Shown piece by piece: positions 16,781 to 24,782 of a stretch of 64,000 bases of DNA; position 1 is the stretch's first letter; each line of letters starts with the position of its first letter. The position numbers were made by a program, and so were the translations under genes. This DNA is from DATCLS01 sp036563805 (GTDB lineage: Bacteria > Actinomycetota > Acidimicrobiia > Acidimicrobiales > VFJN01): the NCBI GenBank assembly GCA_036563805.1, contig DATCLS010000050.1, positions 19,025 through 83,024 of the forward strand. Reading direction: 5' to 3'. The notes beneath the pieces were generated by a model. It saw nothing but the letters and a program-made list of their open reading frames with translations, was not told the origin of the DNA and did not search any database.

Positions 16781-16853
16781 GGCTGCAGGGTAGGGGCGGA
16801 GGGTCGCGTCGTGCGAGGCCACGGCGGGCGCGAGGCGGGACCGCGGTGCGCGA

Positions 16854-17120
16854 TCAGCGGCGGGGCGACCGGTCGAGCGCCTCGAGCACCAGGAGGAGCA
16901 GGGCCGCCCCCACGAAGGCGACGAAGATGGAGGCCAGGTCGAACTCGTCGAACGTGTCGACCTCGTCGCCGGTGGCGAGCCGGAACAGGGCGCCGCCGAG
17001 GAGGGCGCCGAGGATGCCGATCACGATGGTGCCCAGGCAGCCCCGCTTGCGGGCACCGGTGGCGGCGCGGGCGAGAGCGCCGGCGATGAAACCCACGACG
17101 AGCCAGCCCAGGATGCTCAT
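16854..17120 (-). CDS. GlsB/YeaQ/YmgE family membrane stress protein
   Basis: 88 aa, almost entirely membrane-embedded. It has the family's MSILGWLVVGFIAGALAR start, a GCLGTIVIGILGALLGG glycine-zipper helix and a third helix (IFVAFVGAALLLLVLEAL). An acidic loop (DEVDTFDEFD) replaces the usual short loop. The function is undefined; relatives are induced by envelope or osmotic stress. The ATG follows TAGCCT by 7 nt (leaderless). Confidence 0.85.
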   Translation of the reverse strand: MSILGWLVVGFIAGALARAATGARKRGCLGTIVIGILGALLGGALFRLATGDEVDTFDEFDLASIFVAFVGAALLLLVLEALDRSPRR

Positions 17121-17158
17121 GGCCCGCAGGCTAGGACCCCGACAGGCGGAGGCTGGAC

Positions 17159-17431
17159 TCAGGCGGCGGTGCGGCGAGCGGCAGGCCGGCGGGCGGGCGA
17201 CCGGCGGTGGGGGACCGGAGCCGGCGGCTCGGGCCGCACGCCGGGCTCCTGATGGGGCTGGTCGTGGGGTCGGTCGGGGTCGCCCGGAGATCGGGACCGA
17301 CGGCCAGCCTGCAGGGCCGCCCGGGCCCGGGCGATGCCCTCGAGCCCGACCCGGCGCGTGCGCTCGTCGAGCCGCCAGCTGGGCTGCGTGTCGACCAGGA
17401 GGAGCTGGTGGGAGTTCGTCGTCTTCGTCAT
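17159..17431 (-). CDS. Small basic protein of unknown function
   Basis: 90 aa. The ordered-looking part is PSWRLDERTRRVGLEGIARARAAL (residues ~13-36), an amphipathic helix with a WxLDERTR signature that I recall from small actinobacterial proteins. The rest is an Arg/Pro/His-rich tail. The ATG at 17431 is chosen because a GATACT hexamer lies 6 nt upstream and the earlier frame is low-complexity. It could bind nucleic acid, but no motif proves it. Confidence 0.55.
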   Translation of the reverse strand: MTKTTNSHQLLLVDTQPSWRLDERTRRVGLEGIARARAALQAGRRSRSPGDPDRPHDQPHQEPGVRPEPPAPVPHRRSPARRPAARRTAA

Positions 17432-17519
17432 GCGCCCAGTATCCGCAGGGGGTGTGACAAACAAGCCGGCCGCACCTCGCCCCTGCCGGGGGCGCACACA
17501 CAAATCTCCCGGACCCGGT

Positions 17520-17680
17520 GCCCGCTGGGCCGGCCCGTTCGGACCGGGGTGTTGGGGTCCGGTCGCAGGCCCGGTCCGGGCGCCCGCTGGGCCGGCCCGT
17601 TCGGACCGGGGTGTTGGGGTCCGGTCGCAGGCCCGGTCCGGGCGCCCGCTGGGCCGGCCCGCTCAGACCGGGGCGTTGGG
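17520..17680. repeat. 62-bp tandem repeat derived from the amidase 3' end
   Basis: Two copies (17520-17581 and 17582-17643) and a partial third at 17644. The partial third encodes the last residues and stop codon of the amidase. In the outer copies the stop is altered (CTCAGACC to TTCGGACC). Confidence 0.8.
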
Positions 17681-19054
17681 GGCGACGAGCGGCCAGGGCC
17701 GCTCGCGCTCGACGACCAGGGCCAGGTCGAGCAGCAGGGCGTCCTCGTGGTGGCGGCCGATGATCTGCATGCCCACCGGCAGCCCGTCGACGTGCTCGAT
17801 CGGGATCGAGATGGCCGGGTTGCCCACGATGTTGGCCGGGATGGTGAGGGCGCCGTTGTTCTCGGGCCCCACGTGCTGCTCGCCGACCCGGGTGTTCAGC
17901 GCCACGTCGGCCGGGAACGCTACGTCGGGGTTGGTGGCGCAGATGATGAGGTCGACCTGGTCGAACAGGTCGGCCATGGCCTCGTTGGCCTCGACTCGCT
18001 GCTCCTCGACCCGGGCGGCCAGCTCGAGGCCGTACATCTGCTGGGCGACCTCGACGCCGAACGCCATCTCGACCGTCATGTCGTCCTTGCAGTCCGGCCA
18101 CCGGTCGCCGAGCAACCGGCGGACCTGCGCCAGGTTGGACATGGCCCACTCGTAGCCGAGGCCGGGCAGCCGGACCGGCACGTCGACCAGCCGCAGCCCG
18201 GCGTCGCGGGCCAGGGCCTCGCCGGCCGCCCGCACGGCGGCCGCCACCTCGGGTCGCACGACGGCGTTGCCGAGGTCGGGGGCGATCACCGCCCGGAGGC
18301 CCCGCAGGTCGCGGGTCCCGAGGTCGCGCTCCCACCCCTCGACCTTGGGGAGGCTGTAGGGGTCGCGGGAGTCGTAGCCGGAGCACACGTCGTACCAGCG
18401 GGCCACGTCCCGCACGGAGCGGGCCACGCACCCCACCACCACGGTCAGCGGCGCGATCTCGGTGCGCGGTCCCCGGGGGATCCGCCCGGCGGTCCCCTTC
18501 ATCCCCACCAGGCCGCAGAAGCCGGCCGGGATCCGGATCGACCCGCCGCCGTCACCGGCCGTGGCGATCGGGACCAGGCCACCGGCGACCGCGGCCGCCG
18601 ACCCGCCCGAGGACCCGCCGGCCGTGCGGCCGTGCCGCCACGGGTTGTGGGTGACGCCGTGGAGCTTGGTCACGCTGACGTTGAGCCCACCGAACTCGCT
18701 GGCCGTGGTCTGGCCGGTCTTCACGACGCCGGCCTCCTCGAGCCGGCGCACCATCGTGCTCGTGTAGGAGGCCGTCTCGTCGGCCAGGACGAGGCTGGCG
18801 TCGGTGGCCGGCCAGCCCGCCACGGGCTCGAGCTCCTTGACCCCGATCGGCACCCCGCCGAACGGGAGCGAGACGTCGGCCCTCGCGGCCGCGGCCCGCG
18901 CCGCCTCGGCGTCGATGTGGCAGAAGGCGTTGAGCTCGCTGGCCTCGATCGCGTCGAGCACCGCCTCGAGCTCCTCGGTCGGCTTGCGCTCGCCGGACCG
19001 GAAGGCGTCGACGAGCGAGCAGGCATCCCCCAACCAGGGCGTCGTCATGGCCAT
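17663..19054 (-). CDS. Amidase signature family protein
   Basis: 463 aa with the Ser-cisSer-Lys triad of amidase signature enzymes: the lysine in PIGVKELEP, the GGSSGGSAAAV loop and the nucleophile region TAGDGGGSIRIPA. It hydrolyses a carboxamide to acid and ammonia. No GatB/GatC gene is nearby, so a tRNA-amidotransferase subunit is unlikely. The start is placed at the first of two close methionines (MAMTTPW); 19048 is equally possible. It is divergent from the thioesterase. The 3' end is embedded in a 62-bp tandem repeat. Confidence 0.88.
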   Translation of the reverse strand: MAMTTPWLGDACSLVDAFRSGERKPTEELEAVLDAIEASELNAFCHIDAEAARAAAARADVSLPFGGVPIGVKELEPVAGWPATDASLVLADETASYTSTMVRRLEEAGVVKTGQTTASEFGGLNVSVTKLHGVTHNPWRHGRTAGGSSGGSAAAVAGGLVPIATAGDGGGSIRIPAGFCGLVGMKGTAGRIPRGPRTEIAPLTVVVGCVARSVRDVARWYDVCSGYDSRDPYSLPKVEGWERDLGTRDLRGLRAVIAPDLGNAVVRPEVAAAVRAAGEALARDAGLRLVDVPVRLPGLGYEWAMSNLAQVRRLLGDRWPDCKDDMTVEMAFGVEVAQQMYGLELAARVEEQRVEANEAMADLFDQVDLIICATNPDVAFPADVALNTRVGEQHVGPENNGALTIPANIVGNPAISIPIEHVDGLPVGMQIIGRHHEDALLLDLALVVERERPWPLVAPNAPV

Positions 19055-19152
19055 GAGTGTTGCATCCTCGGTGGCGCCGTCGCCGTCCCCCGGCGCGTGG
19101 CCGACCGGCCCACCGCGCCCGGATCGGGCCACAGGCCGTAGAGTCCCGGCGC

Positions 19153-19998
19153 ATGGATGCCCGCAAGTGGCTCGGACTCGAGCCCACGCACAACCCCATG
19201 CGGTGGGTGCTCCCGGTCACGCCCGGCATCACCGCGGGCGGCGCGTTCCTGTTCGGCGGTTGCGCCCTGGGCGCAGCGGTGGCGGCGATGGAGCACGTGA
19301 GCGAGCGCCCGGTGGTGTGGGCCACCGCCCAGTACCTGGCCTACGCCAGCCCCGACTCAGTGCTCGACATCGACGTCACGATCGCCGCTCAGGGCCGCAA
19401 CGTGACCCAGGCCCGGGTCGTGGGGCACGTGGCCGACACCGAGATCCTCACCGTCAACGCCGCCCTCGGCGACCGCGACATCGGCGTCGACGGCGTGTGG
19501 ACGACGCCGCCCGACGTGCCCTCGCCCGAGGAGTGCGCGCCCCGCCCGCTGCGCCACCCGGGCGTCGAGTCCATTCAGAACCGCCTCGACGTGCGCCTGG
19601 CCCGGGCCCACTCGTGGGAGGACATCGAGGGCAACCCCATGCCCGAGGGCCGCTCGGCGCTGTGGGCCCGCGTGCCCGACCTGCTCGACCTGTCCTCGGG
19701 CGCCAGCCTCGCCATCCTCGGCGACTACGTGCCGTTCGGCATCGGCCAGGCCCTCGGCCGCGCCGGGGGCGGCAACAGCCTCGACAACACACTGCGCGTC
19801 TACCGGCTGGTGCCGACGGAGTGGGTGCTGCTCGATATCCGCATCCAGGCGGTGGCCCGGGGCTTCGGTCACGGCGTGGTCCACCTATGGGCCGAGGACG
19901 GGACGCTGCTGGCCACGGCCAGCCAGTCGACGATCGTGCGCTTCATGCCCCCGGCCTCGGCCCGGGGCGGGGCGGACGGGACGGACCGCCGACCCTGA
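19153..19998 (+). CDS. Acyl-CoA thioesterase, TesB-like double hotdog
   Basis: 281 aa, two hotdog halves. The first contains GGAFLFGGCALGAAVAAME and RPVVWATAQYLAYASPD. The second contains LLDLSSGASLAILGDYVPFG and ASQSTIVRFMP, as in TesB/4HBT_3 thioesterases, which release a free acid from acyl-CoA. The ATG follows TAGAGT by 8 nt. The stop codon lies inside a perfect hairpin. Confidence 0.8.
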   Translation: MDARKWLGLEPTHNPMRWVLPVTPGITAGGAFLFGGCALGAAVAAMEHVSERPVVWATAQYLAYASPDSVLDIDVTIAAQGRNVTQARVVGHVADTEILTVNAALGDRDIGVDGVWTTPPDVPSPEECAPRPLRHPGVESIQNRLDVRLARAHSWEDIEGNPMPEGRSALWARVPDLLDLSSGASLAILGDYVPFGIGQALGRAGGGNSLDNTLRVYRLVPTEWVLLDIRIQAVARGFGHGVVHLWAEDGTLLATASQSTIVRFMPPASARGGADGTDRRP

Positions 19999-20029
19999 CC
20001 GGCGGGCGGGCCTGGCGGTCAGGGTCGGC
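19988..20029 (+). terminator. 14-bp perfect hairpin spanning the thioesterase stop codon
   Basis: GCCGACCCTGACCG (19988-20001) pairs exactly with CGGTCAGGGTCGGC (20016-20029) around a 14-nt loop. The TGA stop (19996-19998) is inside the left arm. There is no T-tract. Confidence 0.6.
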
Positions 20030-20139
20030 CCCGACCGGGACGGGATCGGCGGGAGCGCCGAGACCGGCGGGCGGCCCGACCGGCCGCCACCCGGCGTGAC
20101 GCCCGGGCGGGCGCCGGCCCCCTGTGCCAGCATCCCGAC

Positions 20140-21114
20140 ATGGATCGCTACGGCATGACCATCCCGTTCGGCGGCGTCCCGCTCCACGAGCAGCGTGAGT
20201 GGGTAGTCGAGCTGGCCGACCTCGGCTACACGGACGTGTGGTCGTCCGAGGCCGACGGCGCCGACGCCTTCACACCCCTGGCGCTCGCCTCGGTGTGGGC
20301 ACCGTCGCTGCGGCTCGGGACGGCCATCGTGCCCGCGTTCACCCGCGGGCCGGCGTGCCTGGCCCAGAGCGCGGGGTCGCTGGCCCAGGCCGCGCCCGGG
20401 CGCCTGGCCCTGGGCATCGGCACGTCGTCGAACGTGATCGTCGAGGGCTGGAACGGCATCTCGTTCGAGAAGCCGTACCAGCGCACCCGCGACGTGGTGC
20501 GCTTCCTGCGCAAGGCGTTCACCGGCGAGAAGGTGACCGAGCAGTACGAGACGTTCTCGGTCCGGGGCTTCAAGCTGGGGGTGGTGCCCGAACAGCCGGT
20601 GCCGATCCTGGTCGCCGCCCTGCGGGAGGGGATGCTCCGCCTGGCCGGGCGCGAGGCCGACGGGGCCATCATCAACTGGCTGTCGGCCGAGGACGTGGCG
20701 ACCGTGGCGCCGATCGTCCACAAGGCGGGCGGTGGCGAGCCCCGCGAGATCGTGGCCCGCATCTTCGTGGCCCCGACCGGCCCGGACGCCGACCCCGACG
20801 CCGTGCGGGGCATGGCCCGCTACGCCATCGCCGCCTACCTCAACGTGCCGGTGTACGCCGCCTTCCACGAGTGGCTCGGCCGGGGCGAGGTGCTGGCCGA
20901 GATGTGGCGGCTGTGGAAGGAGCGCGACCGCAAGGCCGCCCTGGCCGCCATCCCCGACTCCGTGGTCGACGAGCTGGTTGTGTGGGGGCCGCCGGAGAAG
21001 TGCCGCGAACACGTCCAGCGCTACGTCGAGAACGGCGTCACCACGCCCGCCCTGGCCCTGATGCCGTTCGGCTACGACCTGCGCCAGGCGGTGCGCGACC
21101 TGGCACCCCGGTGA
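20140..21114 (+). CDS. LLM-class flavin (probably F420)-dependent oxidoreductase
   Basis: 324 aa luciferase-like TIM barrel. It starts with MDRYGMTIPFGG and includes RLGTAIVPAFTRGPACLAQ, RLALGIGTSSNVIVEGWNG and the C-terminal VDELVVWGPPEKCREHV. The GTSS loop with a ring of hydrophobic residues is typical of the actinobacterial F420 branch, but the cofactor is not proven by sequence. A second member sits at 26720-27703 on the other strand. Substrates are unknown; relatives often act near acyl-CoA or steroid genes, as here. Confidence 0.85.
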   Translation: MDRYGMTIPFGGVPLHEQREWVVELADLGYTDVWSSEADGADAFTPLALASVWAPSLRLGTAIVPAFTRGPACLAQSAGSLAQAAPGRLALGIGTSSNVIVEGWNGISFEKPYQRTRDVVRFLRKAFTGEKVTEQYETFSVRGFKLGVVPEQPVPILVAALREGMLRLAGREADGAIINWLSAEDVATVAPIVHKAGGGEPREIVARIFVAPTGPDADPDAVRGMARYAIAAYLNVPVYAAFHEWLGRGEVLAEMWRLWKERDRKAALAAIPDSVVDELVVWGPPEKCREHVQRYVENGVTTPALALMPFGYDLRQAVRDLAPR

Positions 21115-21213
21115 GCGTCCCGCTGAGCGGGCGGGCCGGCTGAGTCGCCGGCCTCGCCGGGCCCGGCCAGCCGCCGCCACCCGATACGGCCCGGCCCCCG
21201 GACCCCAGGCGGT

Positions 21214-21250
21214 GGGGGTAGCCCCCAGGGGTCGAACGGGGGATACCCCC
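21214..21250. promoter_or_regulatory. Paired G5/C5 palindromes upstream of the DedA leader
   Basis: GGGGGTAGCCCCC (21214-21226) and GGGGGATACCCCC (21238-21250) lie 24 bases apart, with CCCCCAGGGG in between. The pattern recalls TACCC/GGGTA operators of CsoR-type sensors. 21216-21231 matches 15 of 16 bases of the element at 11832. Confidence 0.4.
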
Positions 21251-21290
21251 ATAGCCGTTCGCGCGATGACTCCGTAGCGTGATGGTCGTC

Positions 21291-21347
21291 ATGTTGGGTG
21301 TGAGCGGACCAGGCGGCCGCAGGCCGATCCCCAGGCGGGCGACATGA
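21291..21347 (+). CDS. 18-residue upstream ORF (possible leader peptide) coupled to DedA
   Basis: ATG at 21291 opens 18 codons (MLGVSGPGGRRPIPRRAT). The TGA at 21345-21347 overlaps the DedA ATG as ATGA. A TAGCGT hexamer lies 10 nt before the ATG (21275-21280), consistent with transcription starting at or near it. The arrangement predicts translational coupling. The peptide may simply deliver ribosomes to the DedA start, which has no Shine-Dalgarno of its own. Confidence 0.45.
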   Translation: MLGVSGPGGRRPIPRRAT

Positions 21348-22006
21348 TCGCCACGGCGCTGGCGGAGCTGGTCAGCCTCGACGGTCTGGCGAACCTGTCC
21401 GAGGTGGCCTACCTCGTGATCTTCGTGTTCGCCGCCTTCGACGTGATCTTCCCGATCCTCCCCAGCGAGACGGCGGTGGTGCTGGCCGGCGTGCTGGCCT
21501 GGCAGGGGCGTCTCAGCGCCCCGGCCGTGCTGGCGGTGGCGGCGCTCGGCGCGATCGGGGGTGATCACCTCTCCTACGGCCTCGGACGCTGGTCCCGTCG
21601 CGCCCTCCAACCCCGCCGCTCGGACGGCAAGATGGCCCGGCTCCAGGAGTGGGCGGCGCACCAGCTCTCGGTCCGTGGCCCCGGCATCCTGCTCGTCGCC
21701 CGGTTCATCCCCGGCGGGCGCACGGCCAGCACCCTGGTGAGCGGCCGTCTGACCTACCCCCTGCCCCGGTTCAGCGCCGTGACCGTAGGGGCCGGCATCC
21801 TGTGGGCCTCGTTCGGCACGATGCTCGGCTACCTGGGCGGCACGACCTTCCACGACAACACGTGGCTGGCAACCGGGCTCGGTGTGGCCGTGGGCACGAC
21901 GGTGGGCCTCATCGTCGAGCGCACGCTCGACTGGCGGTCCAAGCGGGCCGCCCGCCTGGCCGCCGCGGACGACGTCCCGGCCTCCGACGAGCACCTGGTG
22001 GCCTGA
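21344..22006 (+). CDS. DedA family membrane protein
   Basis: 220 aa, SNARE-associated/DedA fold. The re-entrant FDVIFPILPSETAVVLAG segment, a GGDHLSYGLGRW helix and the key RFIPGGRTAS motif (~residues 124-133) are all present, with a final TM helix and a short charged tail. DedA proteins support lipid-carrier (undecaprenyl phosphate) flipping and proton-motive-force maintenance. A second paralog is at 24783-25562. Translation is probably coupled to the 18-codon leader. Confidence 0.9.
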   Translation: MIATALAELVSLDGLANLSEVAYLVIFVFAAFDVIFPILPSETAVVLAGVLAWQGRLSAPAVLAVAALGAIGGDHLSYGLGRWSRRALQPRRSDGKMARLQEWAAHQLSVRGPGILLVARFIPGGRTASTLVSGRLTYPLPRFSAVTVGAGILWASFGTMLGYLGGTTFHDNTWLATGLGVAVGTTVGLIVERTLDWRSKRAARLAAADDVPASDEHLVA

Positions 22007-22026
22007 CCTCCCTAGGCTCGGCCGCC

Positions 22027-23349
22027 ATGGGTGGCCAACACGTTCTCGACCTGTCCGATCGGCTCCTGCGGGGTGAGACCACGGTCGAGGAGGTGCATCC
22101 GGTCGTCGTGGACGGCGACCTGGACGAGGTGGGGGACGGCGTCGCCTTCATCCCCGCCTTCGGGAACATCAGCGCCTTCACCGTCGACGGCAGCCTGCTG
22201 CTGGTCGACACGGGCAACCAGTTCCGGGCCCGGGCCAACTACGACCGGGTCCGGGGCTGGAGCGACCTGCCGGTCGACACGGTCGTGTACACGCACGGCC
22301 ACATCGACCACGTCTTCGGCCTCGGCCCCTTCGAGGAGGAGGCCGACGCGGCCGGGCGCCCCCGGCCTCGCGTGATCGCTCACGAGCTGGTCCCCGCCCG
22401 GTTCGACCGCTACAAGTTGACCGCTGGCTACAACGGCGTGATCAACGCCCGCCAGTTCTCGGCGCCGGGGTTCCAGTGGCCGACCGACTACCGGTACCCG
22501 GACGAGACGTACACCGGCCGCCGCGACCTCGACGTCGGGGGCCAGCGCTTCGAGCTGCACCACGGCAAGGGCGAGACCGACGACCACACGTGGGTGTGGC
22601 TGCCGGACCGCAAGGTGCTGTGCACCGGCGACCTGTTCATCTGGGCCAGCCCCAACTGCGGCAACCCCCAGAAGGTGCAGCGCTATCCCCGCGAGTGGGC
22701 GCAGGCCCTGCGGGAGATGGCGGCCCTCGGCCCCGAGCTGATGCTGCCGGGCCATGGGTGGCCGATCGCCGGCGCCGACCGGATCCGACAGGCCCTCGTC
22801 GACTCGGCCGACCTGCTCGACAGCCTGGTCGACCAGACGCTCGAGCTGATGAACGCCGGCGCCCGGCTGGACGAGATCGTCCACACCGTCGAAGCCCCGC
22901 CCGATCTGCTCGAGAAGCCCTACCTGCGGCCCGTGTACGACGAGCCTGAGTTCGTGGTGCGGACCGTGTGGCGCCTGTACGGCGGGTGGTACGACGGCAA
23001 CCCGGCCCACCTCAAGCCGGCGCCCGAGGCCGCCCTGGCCCGCGAGCTGGCCGAGCTGGCCGGCGGGGCCCAGCGGCTGGCCGACCGGGCGGCCGCCCTG
23101 GCGGCGGACGGCGACCTGCGGCTGGCCGGCCATCTGGCCGAGTTGGCCGCCCAGGCGGCGCCGGCCGACGCCGGCGTCCACGCGGTCCGGGCCGCCGTGT
23201 ACGCCCAGCGGGCCGGCGAGGAGCTGTCGACCATGTCGCGGGGCATCTTCTCGGCGGCCGCCGCCGAGTCGCAGGCCAAGGCCGGCGGGGCCGGGACGGG
23301 CGGTGAGCGGACCGCCGGCGAGGGGGCCGCTGGCGAGGCCGGGCGCTGA
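22027..23349 (+). CDS. MBL-fold hydrolase with alkyl-sulfatase-like helical domain
   Basis: 440 aa. The metal-binding motif THGHIDHVFG (~residues 95-104), the later histidine in LHHGKGETDDHTW, the aspartate in LCTGDLFIW and the histidine of LPGHGWPI make a complete binuclear MBL site. Residues ~290-420 are helical (YGGWYDGNPAHL, repeated Ala-rich helices), resembling the dimerisation domain of alkylsulfatases. Hydrolysis of a sulfate or other ester is likely but not specified. The ATG follows TAGGCT by 8 nt. The 3' end (GEGAAGEAGR) is duplicated just past the stop. Confidence 0.85.
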   Translation: MGGQHVLDLSDRLLRGETTVEEVHPVVVDGDLDEVGDGVAFIPAFGNISAFTVDGSLLLVDTGNQFRARANYDRVRGWSDLPVDTVVYTHGHIDHVFGLGPFEEEADAAGRPRPRVIAHELVPARFDRYKLTAGYNGVINARQFSAPGFQWPTDYRYPDETYTGRRDLDVGGQRFELHHGKGETDDHTWVWLPDRKVLCTGDLFIWASPNCGNPQKVQRYPREWAQALREMAALGPELMLPGHGWPIAGADRIRQALVDSADLLDSLVDQTLELMNAGARLDEIVHTVEAPPDLLEKPYLRPVYDEPEFVVRTVWRLYGGWYDGNPAHLKPAPEAALARELAELAGGAQRLADRAAALAADGDLRLAGHLAELAAQAAPADAGVHAVRAAVYAQRAGEELSTMSRGIFSAAAAESQAKAGGAGTGGERTAGEGAAGEAGR

Positions 23350-23466
23350 GGCGCCGGGCGCACTGGGGCCGGCGGGTCGGGACCGCGGGCCGGGAGCCGG
23401 GCCTGCGGGCCGGGAGCTGCTGGCGAGGCCGGGCGCTGAGGCGCCGGGCGCACTGGGGCCGGCGGG
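23329..23466. repeat. 48-bp duplication of the MBL gene 3' end (period 90)
   Basis: 23329-23376 recurs identically at 23419-23466, including the gene's stop codon at 23347-23349. A partial third copy starts near 23499. It fills the gap between two convergent genes. Confidence 0.75.
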
Positions 23467-23529
23467 ACCGGGACGGGCGGTGAGCGGGCCGCTGGCTAGG
23501 CCGGGAGCTGGGCCTGCGGGCTGGTGCCG

Positions 23530-24624
23530 TCAGGCCGGCGGGGGACCGGCGGCCGCGGCGCGCAGGTGGTCGGTCAGGTCGGCCAGGGACGACGAGGCGT
23601 TGAGGCCGCTCGTCGAGGGCATGACGTAAGCCGGCACGCCGCCCACGCCCTCGGGCTGCCAGCCGGCGACGGCCCGCCGGTCGACCGCAGCCCGCCAGCC
23701 GGCCAGGCCCACGAAGCACACCGCCCGCGGCCGCAGCCAGCGGACCAGGTGCTCGACCCGCCGCAGGCCCTCCCGGTACTCGGCCGGCCGCAGCTCGGAG
23801 GCGGCCACGGTGGCCCGCTTGACCAGATCGGTCATGCCCATCCCGTGGTGGCGGAGGGCGTGATCGGGGTCGCGGTCGACCGAGACGAGCCCGGCGGCCA
23901 GGGCGGCGGGCCAGAACCGGTTGCCGGGTCGGGCGAACCCCACGCCGGCGTCGGCCGCGTACAGCGACGGGTTCAGGCCGCACACCAGGAGCGTCATGTC
24001 GGGCCCCACGGTGTCGGGCAGCGTGCGGGCCCGGATGGCCCGGGCCACCACCCGGCGCAGCGGGCCGTCGCCGGACTCGTCGGCCGCCAGCTCCTCGACC
24101 GTGAACCCGGCGCCGACCAGGACCCGGCCAAGGTCGTCGGGGTGCCAGAGCGCGAACAGCCGGCCGGGGAACTCGTCGTCGCCGGCGCTGGTCCACTGCC
24201 GGCGGGGGTCGCCGCCGTCGAACACGGTGACGTCGAGGACGCCGCCCACCGGCAGCGCCCGATGCAGGCCGGCGAGCGTCAGCGGGAGGCGCTCAGCTGG
24301 CACGTGCTGCAGCGATTTGGACGCCCACACGCCGGCCAGCGAGCCCCGGCGGAACGGCAGCGCCTCGAGGTCGCAGGCCACGGCCGGCGTGCCGGGGTGG
24401 TGCTGGCGAGCCTCGACCAGCATGGCGGGGGCGGCGTCGGCGGCCACGACCGGCCGGCCCAGGTGGGGCAGGTAGAACCCCGGCCCGCACCCGAGGTCGA
24501 GCCGGACGCCGCCCGCCGGCAGGCGGGCCGCGAACGCGGCGGCGCGGTCGGGGTGGTAGGCCCGGCGGCGCTCGCCGTACTCGGCGGCGGCCCGGTCGTA
24601 GGCCTCGACGGTGCGCACGTCCAC
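23530..24624 (-). CDS. SAM methyltransferase fused to MUG/TDG-type mismatch DNA glycosylase
   Basis: 364 aa with two domains. Residues ~1-190 are a class I methyltransferase with motif I RLDLGCGPGFYL, the acidic AADAAPAML loop and ACDLEALPF. Residues ~205-364 match G:T/U mismatch-specific uracil-DNA glycosylases: LLVCGLNPSLY, ARPGNRFWPAAL, and MPSTSGLNAS in place of the classic NPSGLS loop. The glycosylase would remove uracil or thymine from G mispairs. What the methylase half does is not known, since it has no DNA-methylase signature (no DPPY/NPPY). The GTG start follows TAGCGT by 9 nt. Confidence 0.85.
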   Translation of the reverse strand: MDVRTVEAYDRAAAEYGERRRAYHPDRAAAFAARLPAGGVRLDLGCGPGFYLPHLGRPVVAADAAPAMLVEARQHHPGTPAVACDLEALPFRRGSLAGVWASKSLQHVPAERLPLTLAGLHRALPVGGVLDVTVFDGGDPRRQWTSAGDDEFPGRLFALWHPDDLGRVLVGAGFTVEELAADESGDGPLRRVVARAIRARTLPDTVGPDMTLLVCGLNPSLYAADAGVGFARPGNRFWPAALAAGLVSVDRDPDHALRHHGMGMTDLVKRATVAASELRPAEYREGLRRVEHLVRWLRPRAVCFVGLAGWRAAVDRRAVAGWQPEGVGGVPAYVMPSTSGLNASSSLADLTDHLRAAAAGPPPA

Positions 24625-24782
24625 GGGGCGTGCACGCTACCGGCGGCGCCGCGCCGGCCGCCCGTCGGCCGGGCGCCTCGCCGGCCCCAGCGGACCGTCA
24701 GCGGCCCTCGCGGGCCCGTCATCGGCGCTCAGGCGGCCTCGCCGCGGCCGCTCGACGCCGGTCCAGCAGCTGTCAGAGCGGC

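Noticed and set aside
17520..17680. CRISPR-like array
   Set aside because: The units are head-to-tail without spacers and derive from the amidase 3' end. No cas gene is present; the Cas4-like nuclease at 32519 stands alone.
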